DNA from: Chitinophagaceae bacterium
GTDB taxonomy: Bacteria > Bacteroidota > Bacteroidia > Chitinophagales > Chitinophagaceae
DNA: 64,000 nt
Direction: 5' to 3'
Assembly (NCBI GenBank): GCA_016719815.1
Contig: JADJYK010000005.1
Coordinates: 219,156 to 283,155 of the forward strand
Shown here: positions 1-9,454 of the stretch, piece after piece
Layout: every line of letters starts with the position of its first letter
How positions within the stretch are numbered: position 1 is the stretch's first letter
The notes under the pieces: model-generated
Told to the model about the DNA's origin: nothing
Databases searched by the model: none
The model's input: the letters and a program-made list of their open reading frames with translations, nothing else
Made by a program: the position numbers and the translations under genes

Positions 1-2
1 CG

Positions 3-1025
3 GAATCAATCATCAAAATTGGAGCCTTCAACTTCCAGCCAGCCGAATTCTGCAAAATTTTTGTGGCTCTTGCATTGGCAAAGTATCTTTCAAGACCTGA
101 AACAGTTTTCTCAAAAACCCGTTCACAAATGATTGCTGCAGGTATTGCATTATTGCCGGCGGCACTTTCCATCTTACAAAGTGAAACCGGGTTGGCATTG
201 GTGTACTTCTCTTTCTTTATCGTAATGTACCGGGAAGGTCTTCCGTCAGCAATATTAGTTGTTGGTTTTGCTGCAGCTGCGCTTATTGTGGCTACTATTC
301 TTGCCGAGCCTGATATACTTGCATTAATACTGACAGGAATTGCGCTGCTGGCAATTTATGTGCTTCGCAGACAAATTAAGCGGCAGAGAAGTTTGCTTTT
401 CTCAATTATTTTTTTGTGGGCATTATGCGTGGGAGTACAACGGTTTGCTGTTCCGTATATTTTTAAAAATGTACTGCAAAAGCACCAGGTGGAACGTATT
501 TACGATTTATTTGGTAAAGACAATCCTTATACAGCCAAGGATGATACCGTAACGGCAGAAGACAAAAAAAAGAAAAAAGAAAGTGGAAGCAGCTATAATG
601 TACGACAGTCAAAAATTGCTATCGGCAGTGGCCGCTTAACAGGTAAGGGCATATTGAATGCCACACAAACCCGTTATGACTTTGTGCCCGAGCAGCGGAC
701 AGACTTTATTTTCTGTACCGTAGGCGAGGGTTTTGGCTTTACCGGGAGTATTATATTGCTGATTTTATACTTGCTGTTGCTGTTCAGAATCGTCACCATT
801 GCTGAACGGCAGCGAAGTACATTCAGCCGGGTATATGCCTATGGCGTGGCCTCTGTTTTCTTTTTTCACATCATCATTAATATTGGCATGACAGTTGGCC
901 TTGCGCCGGTAATCGGTATTCCTCTTCCTTTTATCAGCTATGGAGGAACATCTTTGCTTACGTTTACAATATTATTATTTGTACTGATTCGTCTTGACGC
1001 TGACAGGCAAATGGTTTTGAGGTGA
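3..1025 (+). CDS. rodA: Rod shape-determining protein RodA, 5' truncated by window edge
   Basis: SEDS-family peptidoglycan glycosyltransferase of the cell-elongation complex, working with a class B penicillin-binding protein in the inner membrane. The reading frame is open from base 3, so the N-terminal membrane segments lie outside the window. Visible are the QPAEF motif right at the start, many hydrophobic segments, and the C-terminal PFISYGGTS motif typical of RodA/FtsW. A lysine-rich stretch (KKKKKESGSS) sits in the soluble loop before the block containing RTDFIF and GEGFG. RodA is preferred over FtsW because of this loop and the C-terminal LDADRQ ending, but the missing N-terminus and upstream neighbours would settle it. 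Confidence 0.88.
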   Translation, partial: ESIIKIGAFNFQPAEFCKIFVALALAKYLSRPETVFSKTRSQMIAAGIALLPAALSILQSETGLALVYFSFFIVMYREGLPSAILVVGFAAAALIVATILAEPDILALILTGIALLAIYVLRRQIKRQRSLLFSIIFLWALCVGVQRFAVPYIFKNVLQKHQVERIYDLFGKDNPYTAKDDTVTAEDKKKKKESGSSYNVRQSKIAIGSGRLTGKGILNATQTRYDFVPEQRTDFIFCTVGEGFGFTGSIILLILYLLLLFRIVTIAERQRSTFSRVYAYGVASVFFFHIIINIGMTVGLAPVIGIPLPFISYGGTSLLTFTILLFVLIRLDADRQMVLR

Positions 1026-1102
1026 ACATACCAATATCAGATTCCAATTACCAATTTTAGGGATAATCCAATAAGGATTTGGAATTTGTAATTTTGAACT
1101 TT

Positions 1103-1843
1103 ATGAAAATTATTCCACTTTCAGAAGGCCGGTTTACGATTGATGCGACAAAGCATTTTATACCTTTTACTGAATCTGAACATAGCCTGAAAGAAAGGCC
1201 TTCCGGCAGCCTGCTGGTCGAAATTCAACCGTTTGTGGTTATTACCTCAAAGGATATTTTGCTGCTGGATGCTGGCCTCGGTTTTTATAAGGACGGACGA
1301 CTGCAGTTGCACCATAACCTGATTAATGCCGGTATTAATCCGTCTGAAGTTACAAAGGTGCTGATGAGCCACTTGCATAAAGATCATGCTGGTGGTTTGT
1401 CTTTAAACACAGATGGAAATGAATATAAACTGGCTTTTCCGCAGGCAATATATTATGTGCAGCAGGCTGAACTGGCATTTGCTTTTGAGAAAAAAAGTTC
1501 ATCTTTTGACACAAATGACCTGGAATGCCTGAGGCAAACAGATAAAGTACAATTGCTGAGCGGAAACGGATTTATTGATGGTTATATCGAGTATAAATTA
1601 AGCGGGGCACACTCTCCGCATCACCAGGTGTTTTGGATAAGAGAAGATGATGAAACTGTTTTTTATGGTGGTGATGAAGCTCCGCAACTACAGCAAATGA
1701 AACACCGCTTTATAGCCAAGTATGATTATGAGGGGAAAAAGGCAATGGAGCTCAGGCAACAATGGTGGCAACAGGGAGAGAAGGGAAAATGGTCTTTTTT
1801 GTTTTACCATGACGTCAGGCATCCTGTTTGGCAGTTTATATAA
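1103..1843 (+). CDS. MBL-fold metallo-hydrolase
   Basis: Metallo-beta-lactamase-fold hydrolase of about 246 residues with no signal peptide, so cytoplasmic. The metal-binding HxHxDH motif is present as HLHKDH followed by AGG, and further ligands are likely in GAHSPHH and the YGGDEA segment. The ATG at 1103 (MKIIPLSEGRF) is preferred to a TTG 24 bases upstream. The substrate cannot be read from sequence; relatives range from lactonases to thiol hydrolases. It stands alone between rodA and a convergent operon. Confidence 0.8.
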   Translation: MKIIPLSEGRFTIDATKHFIPFTESEHSLKERPSGSLLVEIQPFVVITSKDILLLDAGLGFYKDGRLQLHHNLINAGINPSEVTKVLMSHLHKDHAGGLSLNTDGNEYKLAFPQAIYYVQQAELAFAFEKKSSSFDTNDLECLRQTDKVQLLSGNGFIDGYIEYKLSGAHSPHHQVFWIREDDETVFYGGDEAPQLQQMKHRFIAKYDYEGKKAMELRQQWWQQGEKGKWSFLFYHDVRHPVWQFI

Positions 1844-1850
1844 AAGGTAA

Positions 1851-1874
1851 GGCCGACTCTTTGCAGAGCCGGCC
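1851..1874. terminator. Hairpin between convergent genes
   Basis: Ten-base arms (GGCCGACTCT and AGAGCCGGCC, one mismatch) around a 4-base loop lie between the convergent genes ending at 1843 and 1902. No T-run follows on either strand, so a terminator role is only likely by position. Confidence 0.35.
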
Positions 1875-1901
1875 ATTGCTAACCTATGAAAAACACCTAG
1901 A

Positions 1902-2315
1902 TTAAATAGCCTGCGGATTAACTATTCTTGCCCTTAAGGCAGGTCCACGGCGATTAATTATCCTTTCTTGTCGTATTTGTTTCAATTCTCTGATAAACTT
2001 TTCCTGGTGTTCATAAACTTCATTACTTCTTCTTTCACCAACGATTTCTTTAAATTCACTTCTGTAACGCAATCTCAGCTCCACTATTTTTTGTTGCAGA
2101 ATAAGCCTGTCGCCCTGATTATCTCTTAATGTGTTTCTCCATTCCCTGAAATAACGCAAAAAAATTGGAGTAAAACGCTCTGCTTCAATTTGGTTTAAAC
2201 GCATTCTATGCTGGATGTATTCCCGCATCTTGTCTCTTATTTTGTCATCATCCTGTGCTTTTAATGCACCAGTGGCGATAATTAACAAACTTAGTATGAA
2301 GAAAAATTTTTTCAT
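1902..2315 (-). CDS. Secreted helical Spy/CpxP-like protein
   Basis: A 137-residue protein with a clear signal peptide (MKKFFFILSLLIIATGALKAQ) and a highly charged, almost entirely helical mature part rich in Arg, Glu and Gln. This resembles periplasmic Spy/CpxP-type sensors or chaperones, although no LTxxQ motif is obvious. It is the third gene of an ECF sigma - anti-sigma - secreted protein operon, 15 bases after the anti-sigma gene, so a periplasmic sensor of envelope stress is a reasonable inference. The exact family is not certain. Confidence 0.65.
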   Translation of the reverse strand: MKKFFFILSLLIIATGALKAQDDDKIRDKMREYIQHRMRLNQIEAERFTPIFLRYFREWRNTLRDNQGDRLILQQKIVELRLRYRSEFKEIVGERRSNEVYEHQEKFIRELKQIRQERIINRRGPALRARIVNPQAI

Positions 2316-2330
2316 TTTTTTGCCAACTGT

Positions 2331-3095
2331 TTAGTTCATCATTTCTTCTGCTGCGTCATCAGTGTCGTCCAGAACCTGTGTGTCATTTAACAGACTTTGT
2401 ATTTCATTTTCCGGAACATCTTTGATGAGCTCTTTTATTTCCTGTATTTTGTTATCTGAAGTTGCAGCTACAGACTCATTTACCAGGTTTTCCTCTTCAG
2501 CCAGTGTAACGAATTCGTCTATTTTTTCTGTACTTACTTTCTTAATATTTTTCTTAACCCATGCATACGAATTTTCGCTTGGGTCCACTTTGCCATTTTT
2601 GATAATAAATCCTGCCATTATAATAAGACCAGTAACAACCGCCGCTGCTGCATAGCGGAACCACCTGCGGCTTGTAATAGAAACAACTTTTGCCTGCGGT
2701 TTTATGACCGTGCCATACGGTGCGGATGAAAGATTTTCAAAGTAGCCATCAGGAACACTGTACGGATTTTCTTTTTTAAATCCGCTTAAAAAAGGCGAAA
2801 GGGATGAAAGTTCTTCAGCAGCCGTTTGTGCATTTAGCGGAACGGCTAATTGCTCAAAATAGCCCTGCGGAATGCTATAAGGCATTTCTTTAGATAACCC
2901 GGCAAGCAGCGGCGACAAATGCATAAGTTCTTCATGTGCGGTGGCGGCTTCCTGTGTTTTTATCTTAGTCAGCACATTTTCAGCCAGGTTGTCGAAATAT
3001 CCGGCCGGTACCTGGTAAGGATGTTGCCCGGCATTTGCCCCCAAACTGCTGTTCAGTTCGCTCAATTCCTGCAATATGTTGTCTTTCCGTGTCAT
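2331..3095 (-). CDS. Membrane-anchored anti-sigma factor candidate with three PYxVPxGYFxxL repeats
   Basis: A 254-residue protein with one membrane segment near residues 148-168. The cytoplasmic N-terminal part carries three copies of a short motif (PYQVPAGYFDNL, PYSIPQGYFEQL, PYSVPDGYFENL) spaced about 45 residues apart. The C-terminus is acidic and lies in the periplasm. Position directly after an ECF sigma gene (36 bases) and the single-span topology make it the likely anti-sigma factor. No zinc-binding ZAS motif (HxxxCxxC) is visible, so sigma binding would go through the GYF repeats; that part is inference. Confidence 0.65.
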   Translation of the reverse strand: MTRKDNILQELSELNSSLGANAGQHPYQVPAGYFDNLAENVLTKIKTQEAATAHEELMHLSPLLAGLSKEMPYSIPQGYFEQLAVPLNAQTAAEELSSLSPFLSGFKKENPYSVPDGYFENLSSAPYGTVIKPQAKVVSITSRRWFRYAAAAVVTGLIIMAGFIIKNGKVDPSENSYAWVKKNIKKVSTEKIDEFVTLAEEENLVNESVAATSDNKIQEIKELIKDVPENEIQSLLNDTQVLDDTDDAAEEMMN

Positions 3096-3131
3096 TTTGT
3101 CTATGTAAAGACGGTTTTTTGCGTTTCAGGT

Positions 3132-3684
3132 TTAACCGTTTAACAGATAATCTTCAACTTTTTTCACTGCATGATGATAGCTGGCTTTCAGGGCACCTTC
3201 ACTGGTGTCGAGCACCCGGCTCATTTCTTCGTATGGCATCTCATCATAATAGCGCAGGTTAAACACAACTCTTTGTTTTTCAGGCAACTGCTGTATAGCC
3301 AATTGCAGTTTCCATTCAGCTCTCTGGGCATCGAAATGCTTATCAGCTTTTATCCGGTTACTCAGTCCGCTTTCCACTTCGCTCAGGCTTACCGCTGTTC
3401 TTTTTTTTCTGCTGTTCCAGGTAAGTAAGGCATTCATTGGTGGCAATGCGGTAAAGCCAGGTGTATAACTGGCTGTCTTCCCGGAAGTTGGTCAACCCGT
3501 TCCAAACCCTGATGAGTACATTCTGCAGCACATCATTTGCATCGTCATGGTCAACCACCATGCGGCGCACATGCCAATAGAGCTTTTCCTGGTATTTTCT
3601 TACAATACCGGTGTAGGCCCTTTCTTTTGAGGCAGGTTCCCTGAATTGTACGAGCAGTTCGGTGTCTGTCATAGTGGTGTTCAT
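3132..3684 (-). CDS. ECF RNA polymerase sigma factor, frame broken in an A8 run
   Basis: Sigma-70 family extracytoplasmic-function factor. Region 2 is in the first frame (DANDVLQNVLIRVWNGL, YTWLYRIATNECL) and region 4 in the second (LPEKQRVVFNLRYYDEMPYEEM, then ALKASYHHAVKK). The frames meet at a run of eight A at 3401-3408 on the coding strand. Seven A would give one uninterrupted protein of about 183 residues, a normal ECF length. A -1 slip reaches a stop after three codons, so this does not look like programmed -1 frameshifting. It leads the operon with the anti-sigma gene. Confidence 0.82.
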
Positions 3685-3767
3685 CGGTTTAGCGAGGGTT
3701 AGAATATTGGAAAATCAAAATGTTTAACGGGTTGGATAATTATTATTTTCCCTGCTTTTGTAAATAT

Positions 3768-3806
3768 AAAAAAGGATTACGGAAAATCATTCCATAATCC
3801 TTTTTT
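3768..3806 (-). terminator. Rho-independent terminator of the BNR-repeat gene
   Basis: A 17-base inverted repeat with one mismatch (arm AAAAAAGGATTACGGAA) and A-run/T-run ends works on both strands. It lies 27 bases past the stop of the - strand gene ending at 3833 and before the sigma factor promoter region. Confidence 0.8.
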
Positions 3807-3832
3807 GAAAATGCTTACCAGGTACTCTTTAA

Positions 3833-6800
3833 TCAGTTCTTCTTAAACACCGGCAGCCTGCCCGGCGTAAGTGGCGCACCCACCCGGTTGAGTTCCTTTT
3901 CTAATTCAGGTAAATCGGTTTCACCAATTTTTTTCACCTGCTCATAAACCGGCGGAAATTCTTCCATCAGAATATTGTACCCGTCAATGGCTGTTTGTGT
4001 GGGCTCATTAGCTGCTCCCCACAGGGCACTGGATACTGTACCAAGTCTTGCATTGATAGTAACTGGTGCCGGAGGATTTTCCTCATAGCTTGGAAACTCA
4101 GATTTGCGGTCAAACTTCTGGTTCAGTACTTCATCTAATTGTTTCAGAATTGCCTTTGCCTTAGCAGACAGTTCAGGAACTGCATTTGGTAAAGCGTTGA
4201 TGGCTTGTAAGGAATTTAATGCCCGCTGATTCAATTCCTGCGCATAGGTTTGAGTGCCTCTTACCGCAGTTGAAAGCTCGGTAACCTTTTTATGGAAAGC
4301 CAGTAAGGCTTTGTTGTCTTTTACCGGCAAAGAACTGCTGCCAATTGTTCTGCAAACGAAGTCAACGGGGCCGGACAATACTTTGGTTTGGCCGGCAGTA
4401 ACAAGGCTCATGGTTACATTATATTTTCCGGGAGCAACGGCAATGCCACTGCCCGCATCGGCCAGTACATCGAATTTTGTAACGCTGCTAACCGGCCTGC
4501 TGGCCTGGTAACGCATGTCCCAAACAATACGCTGAATACCGCCGGAAGGTTTCTTTCTAAGTTCCCGCACCACATTTCCTTCGCTGTCTTTTATGGTAAA
4601 TGAAATGTAAGCAGGTACTTCTGTTTCTTCAGCCTTCAATTGTTCAGGAGTGGGCATCGGAATTTTTTCGCCTTTCTTGAACAGATCAGATTCCTGTTCT
4701 TTTCTTTTTTCTTTTAATGATTTGACGGCCAGTTTGTCTTTCAGATAATAAGTAAACACCGCACCCACTTCTGGGTTCTTAGCTGCGTAGGGCATGGAAC
4801 CATTAAGACTTCTTTCACCAGACATTACCATCATCAGTCCGTCTTTTACAGGGAAGATTTGACCTTCTTTTTCGAGCATGTCTTTTTGAAATGGCGAAGA
4901 GGTGTGTAATCATCCAGAATATAGAAACCACGGCCAAAGGTGGCAATGGCGAGGTCATTTTCTCTTTTCTGAATGGTGATATCCCGAACAGGAATGGTGG
5001 GCAGGTCGCCTTTGAGTGCCACCCAGATTTTTCCACCATCAACTGAAAAATAAAAACCAAACTCTGTGCCTGCAAAAAGTAAATCAGCATTTACAAAATC
5101 CTGCTGCAGACTGTGTACGGTACCATTGGCTGGCAGGTTGCCGGACAATGAAACCCATGTACGACCTTTGTCTGTACTTTTAAGAATGTATGGCTTAAAA
5201 TCATCTCTCAGGATATTATCGAATGCGGCATATACAACGTTTTCATCAAACTTTGAAGCGAGGATATCGCTTACATAAGTATTCTCGGGAATGCCCGGAA
5301 ACTTTTCTGCTTTGAACCATGTTTTACCTCCATCTTCTGTAACCTGTATCAATCCGTCATCTGTTCCGGCGTATAAAAGATTTTCTTTTAGCGGAGATTC
5401 CTCCAGTGAAACGATGGTGCCGTATAAAGAAGTGCTCTTGTCTTTAGCCACAGCATTGCTGGGCCAGTACTTGCCCATTACAGGCCATGTGTTACGGTCA
5501 ATTTTTGCAGTAAGGTCCTCACTTATTACCTGCCAGCTATTGCCCCTGTCATCGCTGCGGAACACTTTATTGGCTGCACAAAAAATTCTTGTAGAAAGAT
5601 GATGACTGAGAATGAGCGGAGTATTCCAGTTCCATTTATACGTATCTTCTCCTTTTCTGGGTTGTGGTTTAATGGACACTCTTGAACCATTCTTTCTGTC
5701 GAAACGAACCATACCACCGTATTGTGATTCTGCATAAACGATATTCGGGTCGTTGGGGTCTATCTGCGAAAAGAAGCCATCACCCCCATTGGTGTCAAAC
5801 CAGTCTTCATTAATAACCCCGATGCGCTGAAAGTTGCGTGATGGGCCACCCATTGAGTTGTTATCCTGGGTGCCGCCATATACATAGTAAAAAGGCTCAG
5901 AGTTATCAACCTGTACACGGTAGAATTGCGTCACCGGCAGGTTAGATTTGAAGATGTAATCTTTACCACTGTTGAAGGTTTCATAAATACCACCATCGCC
6001 GCCTATCATAAAATGTTTGTTATCGGTCGGGTCAATCCACATGGCATGGTCATCCACATGGCGGTTATTATTTCCAACAGGTTTCCATGTTTTGCCGCCA
6101 TCTTCTGTTACCTGAGAAACTGTTTCGGTTGAGTAAACCTTGTTTACCTCTTTCGGGTCGCAAAAAATTTCATTGTAATATTGGCCTGATGCTGTATAGC
6201 TGCCCATCTTCTGCCAGGAAGCTCCTTTATCGTTGCTGCGGTAAAATCCTCCGGCTTCTTCAGCCGCTTCGATAATCAGATATACCACATTCGGGTCAAC
6301 AGGAGAAATAGCAATACCCATACCGCCTTTGTCGGCAGTTGGAATGCCATTGGTAAGTTTATCCCAGGTATTGCCGCCATCAATTGATTTATATACGGCT
6401 GATTCAGGGCCGCCACCAATTTTTGTGTGTACATGCCTGCGGCGCTGTTCACTGGTGGCGTAGAGTACATCCGAATTTTCGGGGTCCATCACAACATTGT
6501 TTACGCCGGTGTTCTCACTTATTTCCAAAACCTTCTTCCATGTTTTACCACCATCAGTTGTTTTATATAGACCTCTTTCACCTCCGGGGCCCCAAACAGA
6601 ACCTTCGGCTGCTACAAATACTATATTGCTGTTTTTGGGATGAACAACAATGCCGCCAATTTGCCTTGATTCTTTCAACCCCATATTTTTCCACGTCTTT
6701 CCGCCATCGGTGCTTTTATACACACCATCGCCATATCCTAAAGCTCTCTGGTGATTATTTTCACCGGTGCCCACCCAAATGGTGCTGCTGTTTTGAGGGT

Positions 6801-7158
6801 CCATTACAACGACGCCAATGGAGTATGAGCCATAGTTATCAAAAATGGGCTCAAAAGTGGTACCGTTGTTGGTTGTTTTCCACACATGGCCGGAAGCCAC
6901 ACCCACATACCACTCACTGTGGTTTTTAGGATTTACAGCAAAATCGGCAATACGGCCAGAGGCAACTGCCGGGCCAATGCTGCGACATTTCAATCCATTA
7001 AACACAGAAGATTTTAAAGTGTCAGACTTAACAGGGGCAACAGCTGGTTTGTTCTTTTCCTTTGGTTGTGCCTTTAGGCCAGTTCCTGTCAATAACAAAA
7101 ATGCTGTTGTTGCAGTAGCGAATAAAAGCTTACGGCAAATGCTTCGAAATTTTTTCAT
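3833..7158 (-). CDS. Large secreted BNR/sortilin-like beta-propeller protein, one frameshift
   Basis: A protein of about 1,100 residues in two overlapping frames. The signal peptide starts at MKKFRSICRK (ATG at 7158), followed by many Asp-box repeats of the form TTDGGKTWKK, STDGGKTWKN and TEDGGKTWFK. These mark the VPS10/sortilin-type beta-propeller found in Bacteroidota proteins often named glycosyl hydrolase. The C-terminal part has an Ig-like segment (EGNVVRELRKKPSGG, IQRIVWDMRY). The join is at a run of five A at 4883-4887; six A would restore the frame at DDYTPLRHFKK-DMLEKEGQ. Enzymatic activity is not established for this family; a surface propeller is the safe description. Confidence 0.82.
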
Positions 7159-7268
7159 ACAAGCTGCTTTGGTAATTGTGTGAGAAGATGGCAAAGGCAA
7201 ATTGCGACTTTGCTTGTACTGTAAATGTACTTACACTAAAATAAACTATGGGAGATTCAGAAAGAAAA

Positions 7269-7290
7269 ATGACAGGCGGCTGCCTGTCAT
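7269..7290 (-). terminator. Rho-independent terminator after transketolase gene
   Basis: Nine-base perfect arms (ATGACAGGC / GCCTGTCAT) around a GGCT loop, followed on the - strand by TTTTTC. It lies 23 bases past the stop of the gene ending at 7313. Confidence 0.8.
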
Positions 7291-7312
7291 ACTATCTGGT
7301 AATTTAAAAGGA

Positions 7313-8275
7313 TTAACCCTTTTTTCTTGATATTGCTTTTTCCGCAGCAGCAACAATATCGCTGGCCTCTAATCCGTATTTCTTTAATAGCTGGGCAGGA
7401 GTACCGCTTTCGCCGAAGCTGTCGTTTACGCCAACATACTCAATCGGTATGGGGAAATTTTTAGCCGCACATTGTGCAATGCTGTCACCCATTCCGCCTA
7501 ATACATTGTGTTCTTCGGCAGTTACGGCGCATTTTGTTTTGCGAATAGAGCTCAAAATGGCTTCTTCATCCAGTGGTTTAATCGTGTGAATATTTATTAC
7601 TTCTGTGCTGATACCCTTTTCCTGTAACTGTATGCCGGCTTGTATAGCATTCCACACCAAATGGCCGCAGGCAAAAATTGTTACATCTGTACCTTCTGAA
7701 AAGAACTGTGCTTTGCCTATTTCAAATGGCCTGTCGGTTGTAAAAATAGGCCATGATGGACGGCCAAACCGGAGATAAACAGGTCCTTCGTAATCTGCAA
7801 TGGCAATTGTGGCTGCTTTTGTTTGTGCATAATCGCAGGGCACAATCACAGTCATACCGGGAAGCATTTTCATTAACCCGATATCTTCTAATATTTGGTG
7901 AGTGGCACCATCTTCTCCCAGCGTAAGACCTGCATGTGATGCACAGATTTTTACATTCTTTCCACTGTAGGCGATTGACTGGCGAATCTGATCATACACA
8001 CGGCCAGTGGCAAAGTTGGCGAATGTGGTGGCGTAAGGAATTTTTCCTCCAATAGTAAGTCCGGCTGCCACACCCATCATATTGGCTTCAGCAATTCCGC
8101 ACTGTATAAAACGCTCAGGAAACTCTTTTACAAACTGATTCAACTTCATTGAGCCTAACAAATCGGCAGTTAGGGCAACAATATTTTCATTTTTTCTGGC
8201 CGCTTCTGCAATACCATCACCAAATCCGCTGCGTGTATCTTTATTTCCGATTGATTGAATGTCTTTTAATAACAT
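7313..8275 (-). CDS. Transketolase C-terminal subunit
   Basis: A 320-residue protein with the pyrimidine-binding and C-terminal domains of transketolase (ALTADLLGSMK, FPERFIQCGIAEANMMGVAAGL, FGRPSWP, TAEEHNVLGGMGD). Bacteroidota and many other bacteria carry transketolase as two half-length genes. The N-terminal thiamine-diphosphate half is usually directly upstream, but here the upstream gene is galE, so the partner must be elsewhere. Role: pentose phosphate pathway, or a related ketol transfer. A terminator follows. Confidence 0.88.
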   Translation of the reverse strand: MLLKDIQSIGNKDTRSGFGDGIAEAARKNENIVALTADLLGSMKLNQFVKEFPERFIQCGIAEANMMGVAAGLTIGGKIPYATTFANFATGRVYDQIRQSIAYSGKNVKICASHAGLTLGEDGATHQILEDIGLMKMLPGMTVIVPCDYAQTKAATIAIADYEGPVYLRFGRPSWPIFTTDRPFEIGKAQFFSEGTDVTIFACGHLVWNAIQAGIQLQEKGISTEVINIHTIKPLDEEAILSSIRKTKCAVTAEEHNVLGGMGDSIAQCAAKNFPIPIEYVGVNDSFGESGTPAQLLKKYGLEASDIVAAAEKAISRKKG

Positions 8276-8339
8276 ACTATATTTTATTTAAGTGGTGCAA
8301 AAGTAAGTTATGTGGGTGAATGGTGAATGGCAAAAGAAA

Positions 8340-9395
8340 TTAGTTCAACCCTTTATTAATAACGCCAAACACTGTTTCATCAGCCTTTAGTTTCAACTCC
8401 CATTTCCAGGCTGTGTCCATAATATCATCCAGCGTATATGCAGGATTCCAGCCCAATACATTTTTTGCCAAATCATTGTTGGCATAAATGGCTACTACAT
8501 CACCGGCTCTGCGGGAGCCAATTTCGTAATTGAGTTTTTGGCCGCTTACTTTTTCAAAAGCAAGGATCGCTTCTAATACAGTAACACCATTGCCTGTACC
8601 AAGATTAAATACTTCGCAATTGGTATTGTTATTTTTGTTTTCAAGGAACTGGAGGGCCAGCGTATGAGCATGTGCCAGATCGCTTACATGTATAAAATCC
8701 CTTATGCAACTGCCGTCTCTGGTAGAGTAATCATTTCCAAACACCATCATTTTAGAAATCCGGCCAATAGCAGTTTGTGTAATAGCCGGAACCAGGTTTT
8801 GAGGTCTGCCTAATGGCATTTCGCCAATCGCTACAGAAGGGTGTGCACCTGCCGGATTGAAATAACGCAACAGGATATTGTTACAGCTTGAGTTTTTGGC
8901 AAACTCCTGAATGATCGTTTCGCTCATCTGCTTGCTCCAGCCATAAGGTGACTCTGCAGGTTTAATGGGTGTGCTCTCTGTTACCGGTATGCTCTCAGGA
9001 TTTCCATACACCGTGCAGGAAGAGGAGAACACAAAATAAGGCACATCAAACTCCTGCACACATTTCAGCAGGTTGATGAGTGAATTCAGGTTATTTTCAA
9101 AATACATCAATGGTTTTTCTACTGATTCACCTACAGCTTTATAAGCAGCAAAATGGATGATGCCTTCAATATCTTCATTCTCCTGGAAGATAGCATGTGT
9201 GTCATCAAAACTGCAAAGGTCGACTTTGTAGTTTTTTACTTTTTTTCCGGTAATCTGTTCCACCCCATACAGAATTGCTGGATTGGAACGGGAATTATTA
9301 TCGGCTGAAATGACATCGTAGCCATTTTCAATAAGGTCAACAATGGTGTGCGAACCAATGTAACCACAGCCGCCTGTTACAAGTATTTTAGCCAT
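8340..9395 (-). CDS. galE: UDP-glucose 4-epimerase
   Basis: Cytoplasmic SDR-family epimerase that interconverts UDP-glucose and UDP-galactose (often also the N-acetyl forms). The NAD-binding TGGCGYIGSHT motif is at residues 6-16. The catalytic Ser/Tyr-Lys set is visible as SSSCTVYG and YGWSK. The conserved RYFNPAGAHPS, QNLVPAIT and GDGSCIRDFIHV-type blocks follow. At 351 residues it is of normal length. It probably supplies precursors for surface glycans such as those built by the cluster beyond 44 kb. Confidence 0.93.
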   Translation of the reverse strand: MAKILVTGGCGYIGSHTIVDLIENGYDVISADNNSRSNPAILYGVEQITGKKVKNYKVDLCSFDDTHAIFQENEDIEGIIHFAAYKAVGESVEKPLMYFENNLNSLINLLKCVQEFDVPYFVFSSSCTVYGNPESIPVTESTPIKPAESPYGWSKQMSETIIQEFAKNSSCNNILLRYFNPAGAHPSVAIGEMPLGRPQNLVPAITQTAIGRISKMMVFGNDYSTRDGSCIRDFIHVSDLAHAHTLALQFLENKNNNTNCEVFNLGTGNGVTVLEAILAFEKVSGQKLNYEIGSRRAGDVVAIYANNDLAKNVLGWNPAYTLDDIMDTAWKWELKLKADETVFGVINKGLN

Positions 9396-9402
9396 AAATA
9401 AA

Positions 9403-9426
9403 AAATCCTGACAAAAGTCAGGATTT
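9403..9426 (-). terminator. Rho-independent terminator between pit and galE
   Basis: Ten-base perfect arms (AAATCCTGAC / GTCAGGATTT) around an AAAA loop; on the - strand the stem runs into a T-rich tail. It separates the transporter gene ending at 9455 from galE, so galE should have its own promoter. Confidence 0.8.
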
Positions 9427-9454
9427 TATGTTAAAAGAAAATTGATTTTGGTCT

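Noticed and set aside
3401..3408. Programmed -1 ribosomal frameshift in the ECF sigma gene
   Set aside because: The A AAA AAG heptamer is in phase, but a -1 shift meets TAA after three codons; the natural protein needs a +1 change.
6384..6929. 181-codon ORF on the + strand inside the BNR-repeat gene
   Set aside because: Antisense shadow; its composition (Cys, His, Arg rich) is typical of spurious frames.
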